Assembly (NCBI GenBank): GCA_018819305.1
Contig: JAHJQO010000025.1
Coordinates: 1-45,315, forward strand
Direction of reading: 5' to 3'
DNA from: Nanobdellota archaeon
GTDB lineage: Archaea; Nanobdellota; Nanobdellia; Woesearchaeales; SM23-78
Length of the DNA stretch: 45,315 nt
Under the pieces are notes generated by a model. The model did no database searches. It saw only the letters and a list, made by a program, of their open reading frames with translations, and was not told the DNA's origin. This document shows, one piece after another, positions 39,192 through 45,315 of the stretch (position 1 is its first letter; every line of letters begins with the position of its first letter). Made by a program: the position numbers and the translations under genes.

Positions 39192-40157
39192 ATGAAAAGA
39201 AAACTAATAGAAGTAGCTTTTGAAATAACATATGATTGTAATCTAAACTGCTTTCATTGTTACAACAAGGACAATTTAGGTTCAAAAAAAGAAATGAGCA
39301 CAGAACAAATAATCATAGTCCTTGATGAATTGGCGGGTTTTGGAGTTGAAAAACTCAAAATAGGAGGAGGGGAACCATTATTAAGACCTGATTTAATGGA
39401 TGTTTATGATTATGCAATAAAAAAAGGATTAGAAACTAATTTTTCCACAAATGGATTATTAGTCTTGGAAAAATTGGGAGAACTAATTCAGCACAATGTA
39501 AAAAAATTACAAATCAGCCTTGATAATGTCGGAGCAAAGCACGATGAATTTCGAAAGCATAAAGGTTTATTTAAAATTGTGGAGCAAAGTGTTATGAAAC
39601 TAAACAAAAATAGTGTCAGCATAAATATTGCAACCACGCTCACATCAAAAAATCAATATGATTTAAAAGCAGTACTAGATTTTTGCGAAGAACACAAAAT
39701 TGCCAAGTGGAAAGTAATGAAATATATTCCAAAAGATTCAGCAGATCCTCTGCTTCTGAAAAAAGAAGAGTATAAACAAATCATAACAAATCTGCTTGAC
39801 TACAAAGAAAATAATAGAACTCAAACAGAAATAATTGTGGCGAGAGAGTTTGATTTAATCAAGGTGCCTAGTGACTACAATGATATGCAGTGTTTTGGTG
39901 GAAAAAGCTTTGTAAGTATGAAACCAAATGGAGATATAACTCCTTGCTCTTATATTGATGATTTAGTCGTCGGAAATATCATAGAAGACAGAATAGAAGA
40001 AATCTGGAACAATCCTGTTTTAATAAATTTTAGTCAGGATTATCACAATCCTTCCTGTATTTATGCACAAAAATGCAGAGGAGGATGCAAAGCAATCACA
40101 TATAAGTTAAATAAACAAAGCAGATGTGATCTATACTGCTGGGTAAAAAAAGAATAA
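39192..40157 (+). CDS. Second radical SAM/SPASM enzyme
   Basis: A 321-residue enzyme with CNLNCFHC (C16, C20, C23), LKIGGGEPLLRPDL and a SPASM domain (C234, C252, C289, C295, C299, C312, C316; SMKPNGDITPCSY, CRGGCKAITY). It lacks the N-terminal RRE-like part of its neighbour, so it may depend on that protein to bind the substrate. Start set by AGGAG nine bases upstream. It is co-directional with the peptide gene, 64 bases downstream of it. Confidence 0.88.
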   Translation: MKRKLIEVAFEITYDCNLNCFHCYNKDNLGSKKEMSTEQIIIVLDELAGFGVEKLKIGGGEPLLRPDLMDVYDYAIKKGLETNFSTNGLLVLEKLGELIQHNVKKLQISLDNVGAKHDEFRKHKGLFKIVEQSVMKLNKNSVSINIATTLTSKNQYDLKAVLDFCEEHKIAKWKVMKYIPKDSADPLLLKKEEYKQIITNLLDYKENNRTQTEIIVAREFDLIKVPSDYNDMQCFGGKSFVSMKPNGDITPCSYIDDLVVGNIIEDRIEEIWNNPVLINFSQDYHNPSCIYAQKCRGGCKAITYKLNKQSRCDLYCWVKKE

Positions 40158-40208
40158 TGGAAGAATAAGGAAAGAATTAATATAATTCATTCATAAACAA
40201 AATTCACG

Positions 40209-40258
40209 AAAACTCACTTATGCGTATACCAGAAAAACAATTTATCTTTTTCTTTTTT
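40209..40258. repeat. Direct repeat of gltX 3' end, right copy (in gene)
   Basis: The genuine gltX 3' end, including stop TGA (40214-40216) and the codons for KLFFWYTHK. It matches 36712-36761 at 48 of 50 positions. It marks the right boundary of the radical SAM island. Confidence 0.88.
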
Positions 40259-41893
40259 GTCAAGCTTCATAAAGCCAAATCTTTCAGCCTGAATAATATC
40301 GCCGACTTTTAGGTCTGCCATCAATGGCTCTCCAAGGCCTTTGACAATACTTTGGTCAGGCATGGTTACTTCAACATGAACAAGATCGTCCTGCACAGGC
40401 AGATAATGCATGATTTTATCTCCTTCTGCTTTAAATTTCCTGTACTCTGTGCTGTCATAAACAAACTTTTTGCCTTTTTTCATAAAGTTTATGCAGTCCA
40501 TAAACCTGTAAAGCTTTCCTCCTTTGAGAACATCATAGTCTTCTCTTGAAATATAATACTCATCTGCCACACTGAACTTTCTTCCACCTTTTCTATGTTC
40601 AGGATGCAGATGTAATTCAATATCCAGCTGAGGTGCATCTTCAATAACAATCATGACAGGCTCTGCAACAAAAAAGTATCTGTTGGATTTTTCATCAAGC
40701 ACTCTTCTATTATGTACAATCAAATCATCCCATGTAAGAGTAGCTTCTGATTTTGTCATGCCTGTGCTCAAAACAAAGTTTTCAATTGCTTCTGGTGTAA
40801 ATCCACGCCTGCGGAGAGCTACCAAAGTAGCAAGTCTGGGGTCATCCCAGCCAATCAGCTCTCCTTTGTTGATCATTTCCCTGATAACTCTTCCACTACT
40901 TGGCACGCCTTTGAGATTAAACCTTGCAAATTCATAAGTAGTTGTGTTTGTTAAGCCAAGCAGTTTTTGAATATAACTTTGGAGTTCTGAGCGCATTTCA
41001 AATTCCTTGCTCCTGAGCCTGTGAGTCACGCCATAATAACCATCCATTATTGCGTTTTGAAAATCATAATTAGGCCAGATAGTATATTTTTTTCCAAGCC
41101 TTGCATGAGGTTCATTTATAATTCTAAAAATAGTAGGGTCTCTCATAGTGCTGTTAAAGTGCATTAAGTCAATCTTTAATCTGAGAACCATGCTGCCAGG
41201 CCTTTGCTTTGGGAATGTTTTCCATTCATCCATGTTTTGCTTTGGAGGCTTGTCTCTGCATGCACAAGGTTTTCCTTTGCCTCTTTTTTCTCTCATACTG
41301 TCGACATCACAAGAGCACATGTATGCGTCTCCTGAATTAATGATTTTTTCTGCAAGTTCATAAAACAATTTCATGTTGTCAGAAGCATACTGGAGTTCAT
41401 CCCATTTAACACCCATCCATTTGAAATTGTCAACCATTATGTCATAGAATTCTTTTTTCACAAGCAAAGGATTTGTATCTTCAAATCTCAGGATAAATTT
41501 TCCGTCATATCTTTTGGCCAGAAGAAAGTTAAGCAGAAGTGCTTTTGCATGGCCGATGTGAGGATATTTCTCAGGTCCAGGAGGAAACGCAGTGATTACT
41601 TTGTCACCTTGCTGGATTTTGAAAAAAGCAAAGATATCTTTTTCTTCTTTTATTTTTTCAACAAGAAGCTCAGGATATTTTTCTTTAATGATTTTTTTCT
41701 GCTCATCCACAGGAAGATTGTTTATTCTTTTCACAGCTTCCTGTATAATCTGAGACAATGCCTTCATGTCTTTTTTAGCTTCATCTTCCAATTCCTGAAT
41801 AACACTGCCAATAACAGCCTTAGGATTAGCCTTGCCATTAAACTTCACAGCATTGTCTAATGCATGTTTTTCAGCAGCTTCTTTTAACCCCAT
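40214..41893 (-). CDS. gltX: Glutamyl-tRNA synthetase, archaeal type
   Basis: A 559-residue class I synthetase of the archaeal/eukaryotic GluRS branch with an N-terminal helical extension. FPPGPEKYPHIGHAKALLLN contains HIGH (112-115), FILRFEDTNP follows, CMCSCD/CACRD are cysteine pairs in the insertion, and VLDEKSNRYF is the KMSKS equivalent. The C-terminal beta-barrel anticodon domain is strand-rich (HVEVTMPDQSIVKGLGEPLM). It charges tRNA-Glu and probably tRNA-Gln for the amidotransferase route. Its 3' end is duplicated at 36712. Confidence 0.95.
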   Translation of the reverse strand: MGLKEAAEKHALDNAVKFNGKANPKAVIGSVIQELEDEAKKDMKALSQIIQEAVKRINNLPVDEQKKIIKEKYPELLVEKIKEEKDIFAFFKIQQGDKVITAFPPGPEKYPHIGHAKALLLNFLLAKRYDGKFILRFEDTNPLLVKKEFYDIMVDNFKWMGVKWDELQYASDNMKLFYELAEKIINSGDAYMCSCDVDSMREKRGKGKPCACRDKPPKQNMDEWKTFPKQRPGSMVLRLKIDLMHFNSTMRDPTIFRIINEPHARLGKKYTIWPNYDFQNAIMDGYYGVTHRLRSKEFEMRSELQSYIQKLLGLTNTTTYEFARFNLKGVPSSGRVIREMINKGELIGWDDPRLATLVALRRRGFTPEAIENFVLSTGMTKSEATLTWDDLIVHNRRVLDEKSNRYFFVAEPVMIVIEDAPQLDIELHLHPEHRKGGRKFSVADEYYISREDYDVLKGGKLYRFMDCINFMKKGKKFVYDSTEYRKFKAEGDKIMHYLPVQDDLVHVEVTMPDQSIVKGLGEPLMADLKVGDIIQAERFGFMKLDKKEKDKLFFWYTHK

Positions 41894-41944
41894 GAAGAAA
41901 AGAATAAGAACTGAAGTTTATATAATTTACGGCAATGTCTTAAG

Positions 41945-41985
41945 TAATGTTTTTAGCATCATTAATCGGTGATGCCAAAACATTA
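41945..41985. promoter_or_regulatory. Long hairpin in divergent promoter region
   Basis: AATGTTTT and GCATCA pair with TGATGC and AAAACATT across an 8-base loop (14 bp with a small internal loop; a flanking T-A adds one pair). It lies upstream of the gltX TATA (about 41918-41926, minus) and of the TATA of the gene at 42039 (TTTTATATATTA, about 42008). It may be a shared operator or regulatory DNA element. Confidence 0.5.
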
Positions 41986-42038
41986 GTTATTCCAAATTTA
42001 CCATACTTTTATATATTATTTATTACTTTGCTAAAATT

Positions 42039-43673
42039 ATGAAGCTATTCATCATAGATGCAATCGGTCCTTTTTTCAAAGGCTATAAAAGAAAGACCAT
42101 AAATTGGTCAAAAATACCATTTTATAATCTGGAAAACGGCGGAAAAGTTGACCTTGACAAGTTTAAAGCCATAAGAAAAGACTTTGACAAGCTCATGAAA
42201 AAGTTTTCTGACATAGGATACAATGCAATATCAATAGATGACCTTGCTCATCTTGTGAATTATGATTTTTATCCAAAAAAACTCCAGAACAAGATTGTTC
42301 AGTATCAGCAGGAATACAAAATACTTTTTCAGATAGCTAAACAATATGGTATGAAAATTTTTGTTAATACTGACATCATGTTTTTTAATCATTCAATAGC
42401 AAGGCATACTAAGAAAAAGAATTCCGGAATCATCAAGATGCTAAAACATGCATGCCAATATGTTTTATCTGAGTTTCCTGTTGATGGAATCATCATGAGA
42501 ATGGGTGAGGATGATTCGCATGATTTTGAATCTGATTTTCAAAGCAAGCTCACAATAAAAAAACCTGCGCAGCTCAGGAGTTTTGTTAAAAACATGCTTC
42601 CTGTTTTTGAAAAATTAAACAAATACTTAATTATGCGCACATGGACTGTGGGGGTATATAAAATTGGCGACCTTATATGGAACAAAAAAACTTATGACAA
42701 AGCATTTAAAAAAATCAAAAGCAAAAACCTGATTATTTCTATGAAATTTGGAGATACAGATTTCTACGGCAATCTTGAGCTTAATCCCTTGTTTTTTCGA
42801 GATCATCATCAGAAAATAATTGAGCTGCAGACCAGAAGAGAGCATGACGGCTTTGGGCTTTTGCCAGTCTATACAGGATGGGATTATGAATCATATTATA
42901 AAAAGCTCAAAAAAATGAAAAACATTATGGGCATTTCTGTCTGGTGCCAGACTGGCGGGTGGACTCGCTGGAAAAAACTAACTTTTCTGGATGATTCATC
43001 AGAATGGACAGAGCTCAATACTTATTCTACCTTGAAAATTTACAAGCAAGCGTACAGTGCTGACAAAGCAATTGATGAGTTCTTTAAAAACAAAGAAATA
43101 AAATTATTCCTTAAGAAATACAAATCAATATCTGACAAAATACTTTACTTGCCTTCCCAAAAAAAACTTTACTTCAGAAGGTCAAGAATTCCTCCTCAGG
43201 CATGGGTGAGATGGGATCAGGTCAATGTCAGCTACCTTATTGAATATTTTTACAAATATCTAAAATGCCATGATTTTGAAGTGAGCCAAGAGGAACTGGC
43301 AGAGATTTATAAACTTGGAAAGAAGTTAAAGATTAAAAATATTGATTTCATATTTGCCACGCTCAGAATCTTTTATTTAATAAGAGAGTCATTTACAAAT
43401 CCTAATAAAAAAATTAAGTTAGTAGAAGAAATTCTGAGTTATGCAAAAAAATATCCTGATTCATACAGATTCTCTATTCAGCACGCAAAAAAAGCAAATT
43501 TTGGATTAAAAATAATGCTGAAAATATTCACAAGAAAAAAAAGCAAGTATAGGTTAATTGACAAGATAATGATGACTAAATTGTTTTCATTTATCATGTA
43601 TGAAATTGCCAAAAGAAAAATTCCTAAAGATTCTGACAAGCATGCAATGAGTTTTAAGTCGCTTTTCAAATAA
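42039..43673 (+). CDS. Barrel-like protein, possible glycoside hydrolase
   Basis: A 544-residue soluble protein. The N-terminal 330 residues look like a TIM barrel: AISIDDLAHLVNYDF, KIFVNTDIMFFNH, DGIIMRMGEDDSHDF, YLIMRTWTVGVY, LIISMKFGDTDFYG, GLLPVYTGWDYES and GISVWCQTGGWTRW. Acidic residues at strand ends (GEDD, GDTDF) and the final aromatic strand recall alpha-glucuronidase/GH20-like hydrolases. The C-terminal 200 residues are helical. No signal peptide, so it acts in the cytosol. Substrate unknown; family assignment tentative. Confidence 0.6.
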   Translation: MKLFIIDAIGPFFKGYKRKTINWSKIPFYNLENGGKVDLDKFKAIRKDFDKLMKKFSDIGYNAISIDDLAHLVNYDFYPKKLQNKIVQYQQEYKILFQIAKQYGMKIFVNTDIMFFNHSIARHTKKKNSGIIKMLKHACQYVLSEFPVDGIIMRMGEDDSHDFESDFQSKLTIKKPAQLRSFVKNMLPVFEKLNKYLIMRTWTVGVYKIGDLIWNKKTYDKAFKKIKSKNLIISMKFGDTDFYGNLELNPLFFRDHHQKIIELQTRREHDGFGLLPVYTGWDYESYYKKLKKMKNIMGISVWCQTGGWTRWKKLTFLDDSSEWTELNTYSTLKIYKQAYSADKAIDEFFKNKEIKLFLKKYKSISDKILYLPSQKKLYFRRSRIPPQAWVRWDQVNVSYLIEYFYKYLKCHDFEVSQEELAEIYKLGKKLKIKNIDFIFATLRIFYLIRESFTNPNKKIKLVEEILSYAKKYPDSYRFSIQHAKKANFGLKIMLKIFTRKKSKYRLIDKIMMTKLFSFIMYEIAKRKIPKDSDKHAMSFKSLFK

Positions 43674-43718
43674 GTTAGATTAGATATTTATAATAAATAT
43701 CCCTGATAAATCATTTAG

Positions 43719-44045
43719 TCAACGCCTCTTAGGAATTCCGCTGCAAAGCAAGTAATATTCTCCTGTCTGATTGTTATGAATAATTTTGCCGCTTATCTGG
43801 TATTTTGCATTATGAGCAAATCTTTGTCCTGGGCAGTCAATTTTTAATCTGTTGCCTTCAAAATCAGTTATGTAATAGTTGAACATAGAGCCTCCCATTT
43901 CCTGGGAAACAGTGTCAATAATAATTATATCCTGGTCAACAAATCTAGAAGCGTTATTATTAATAGCTCTTACACTAGTGCTATCAACAAAAGTGCATGC
44001 TGTGAACAACAATAAGATTGAAGCAATCAGGATTATGTATTTCAT
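43719..44045 (-). CDS. Small lipoprotein with OB-like domain
   Basis: A 108-residue exported protein. MKYIILIASILLLFTAC ends in a lipobox cysteine (FTAC). The mature part is strand-rich (DIIIIDTVSQEMGGSMFNYY, KIDCPGQRF, KYQISGKIIHNNQTGEYYLL), like small OB-fold domains. It would be anchored to the outer face of the membrane. Function unknown. It converges on the barrel protein gene. Confidence 0.75.
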   Translation of the reverse strand: MKYIILIASILLLFTACTFVDSTSVRAINNNASRFVDQDIIIIDTVSQEMGGSMFNYYITDFEGNRLKIDCPGQRFAHNAKYQISGKIIHNNQTGEYYLLCSGIPKRR

Positions 44046-44152
44046 AAATTAGTTTCTGTAATTACTCGTATAAATAATTAATGGTTAATCTCAAACATAA
44101 CTAATATTGTTATTGCCCTAAGGTCAAAAATTCTTTGATAAAATAATAACTT

Positions 44153-44191
44153 GTGCGTTGCCAGGGGGTGGTCCCTTCGGGAAGGCAGCAC
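44153..44191. ncRNA. GC-rich nested stem-loop, possible small RNA
   Basis: GTGC (44153-44156) pairs with GCAC (44188-44191), TGCC (44159-44162) with GGCA (44184-44187), and TCCC with GGGA around a TTC tip (44072-44082 relative offset: 44172-44175 and 44179-44182). It is strongly GC-rich in an AT-rich 200-base gap, and is flanked by direct repeats of TTTGATAAA. It could be a small RNA, a terminator or a mobile-element scar. Confidence 0.4.
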
Positions 44192-44250
44192 TTTTGATAA
44201 AGTAGTTTAAATTTTTGAAGGTAATAACAATATGTGATGTTCATTATCTT

Positions 44251-45132
44251 TCAATACAAAGGAAAACATTTGGAAGTAAAACAAGAAGGAGAATCTAGTT
44301 TTTCATAATTATCACGCAGATTTTTCATTATTATTTCTGGCTCATCTTTGTGAATGTTGCCTGCTTTTAAATCGTGCCTTCGGAAACAAGGAGCAATACT
44401 TCCGTCATAGTCAATAACAAAGATTTCTTTTCCCATCTGGCAGGGAGCAAAGGGTTTTTCTCCTTCCAGTAGATAACTATTCATCCTCATGTAATGCAGG
44501 TTGTAGTTTTCCTGCTTAGCCCAGGGAGCAAGTTTAATAAGCATTTTCTCCAGTTCTTCTCTTGGCAGGTCTTCAATACCATATTTTTTCTGCAGTTCAG
44601 GATTGTCAAGTCCTACTGGCTGAAAAAATATTTTATTTGCATAAGGCTTTAAGTTGGTATAAATTGCTCTTACATCTTTGTAATTAATTTTAGTTATAAC
44701 AACATTAATCTGAATGTCAAAACCCTGCTCTACCATGAATTCAAGGTTTTCTCTGGTCCTCCCAGAGCCTTTTCTCAAAATATTATTGACTTTAGGGTTA
44801 TGATGGTCAATTGAAGTTATTATTTTCTTGATGCCTTTTTTGGCATCAATCATTTTTTCTTTGTTAATATTGATAAGATTAGTGATGATGCTTGCTTTCA
44901 TATTATTCTCAGGCAGCCACTTGATAAAATCATATGACCAGGGAACAAGAAACGGTTCTCCGCCTGTGAGAATAATCTCATCACTTAAATCTTCTCTTGC
45001 CTTGACAAGAAATCGTTTTAATGATTTCTTATTAATAGCTTCTTTGCCAAAACTGAGCTCTTCTTCGTCATTATAAAAACAATAAAAACAGCCTGAATTG
45101 CACTGGTTGGTCATTACAATAAATGGAATCAT
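44251..45132 (-). CDS. Radical SAM protein
   Basis: A 293-residue protein with the cluster motif CNSGCFYC (C11, C15, C18), IILTGGEPFLVPWSYDF and a short C-terminal cysteine region (CQMGKEIFVIDYDGSIAPCF and SCFTSKC) like a reduced SPASM/twitch domain. Such proteins modify peptides or tRNA, or activate other enzymes. It is 4 kb from the radical SAM peptide operon, outside the repeated gltX ends, and has no obvious partner. Confidence 0.85.
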   Translation of the reverse strand: MIPFIVMTNQCNSGCFYCFYNDEEELSFGKEAINKKSLKRFLVKAREDLSDEIILTGGEPFLVPWSYDFIKWLPENNMKASIITNLININKEKMIDAKKGIKKIITSIDHHNPKVNNILRKGSGRTRENLEFMVEQGFDIQINVVITKINYKDVRAIYTNLKPYANKIFFQPVGLDNPELQKKYGIEDLPREELEKMLIKLAPWAKQENYNLHYMRMNSYLLEGEKPFAPCQMGKEIFVIDYDGSIAPCFRRHDLKAGNIHKDEPEIIMKNLRDNYEKLDSPSCFTSKCFPLY

Positions 45133-45238
45133 AGAATAATGGAATCCTATTTGAAATATAAGCTTTGTGAATGGGATAATGTCTATTAAACGAATGATTT
45201 ATATATTGCTTCTTTCATAGACTTATTTGGTGATTTTT

Positions 45239-45315
45239 ATGAAGTGTATCTACTGTAAATCCAGGGATGTAGTGAAAAATGGTATGCGGAAGAGAAAAGT
45301 TAGAGTTAAACAAAG
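45239..45315 (+). CDS. Partial gene at right edge: zinc-ribbon N-terminus
   Basis: From ATG 45239 the frame reads MKCIYCKSRDVVKNGMRKRK before running out. The start follows GGTGAT five bases upstream and a promoter CGAATGATTTATATATTG at about 45190-45207. A single CxxC followed by VVKNG and a basic stretch is the usual start of zinc-ribbon transposases (InsA-like) and some archaeal regulators. The truncated length prevents a firm call. Confidence 0.6.
   Translation, partial: MKCIYCKSRDVVKNGMRKRKVRVKQ

Noticed and set aside
1-45315. CRISPR arrays, rRNA and tRNA genes
   Set aside because: No regularly spaced repeat series, no conserved rRNA segments and no T-loop GGTTCRA-type signatures with foldable arms were found by eye.

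Overview
The window reads as archaeal chromosome. It encodes a group II chaperonin (thermosome), an archaeal-type glutamyl-tRNA synthetase, a 56-residue histone-fold protein and many BRE/TATA promoters of the form CGAAAG-N-TTTATATA. Base composition is AT-rich, genes are short and closely packed, and many are leaderless or use GGAGG/GGTGAT Shine-Dalgarno sites. A starch-synthase-type GT5 enzyme and many small toxin-antitoxin (TA) and HEPN genes suggest a small-genome DPANN lineage (Pacearchaeota/Woesearchaeota-like). That placement is inference; no rRNA or tRNA gene was seen.

Layout. 1-6.4 kb: an array of one- and two-gene modules (Doc/Fic, three RelE-type TA pairs plus a RelE-like/winged-helix pair, an HD hydrolase, a methyltransferase, small unknowns). 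Many modules are bracketed by short inverted repeats private to that module and follow a shared boundary motif, AACACYGATTAAACTCAAT. 6.4-7.6 kb: a zinc-ribbon protein and a TPM-domain membrane protein. 7.6-16.7 kb: a defence-like island. It has DUF6884 and GIY-YIG genes with a DNA-methyltransferase remnant on the plus strand, and, convergent to them, a six-gene overlapping operon: ribbon-helix-helix regulator, type IIG restriction-modification enzyme, two HEPN-like proteins, a Cas4-like/DEDD nuclease fusion (DUF2779) and a membrane protein. 16.7-26.1 kb: an accessory region with duplicated hairpins, a duplicated 3' end of a pseudouridine-synthase gene around a small cargo gene, an MNT/HEPN pair, a DUF6036 nucleotidyltransferase pair, a small kinase, an SDR gene between inverted repeats, and an ORF broken by a 16-bp tandem duplication. 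26.1-36.7 kb: mostly housekeeping (RidA, xylose-isomerase-like barrel, HD protein, thermosome, histone, cyclophilin, GT5 glycogen synthase). 36.7-40.3 kb: a 3.5-kb island between two 50-bp copies of the gltX 3' end. It carries a winged-helix/PLD-like regulator and a radical SAM - short peptide - radical SAM operon that looks like a RiPP pathway. 40.2-45.3 kb: gltX, a barrel-like possible glycoside hydrolase, a lipoprotein, a third radical SAM protein and the start of a zinc-ribbon gene.

How it works together. The accessory parts look built from self-contained modules, each with its own promoter, often with a palindrome over the TATA/start region, dropped next to gene 3' ends. The strongest candidates for something undescribed are the six-gene restriction/HEPN/nuclease operon, the gltX-associated radical SAM peptide island, and the inverted-repeat-bounded cassette array.
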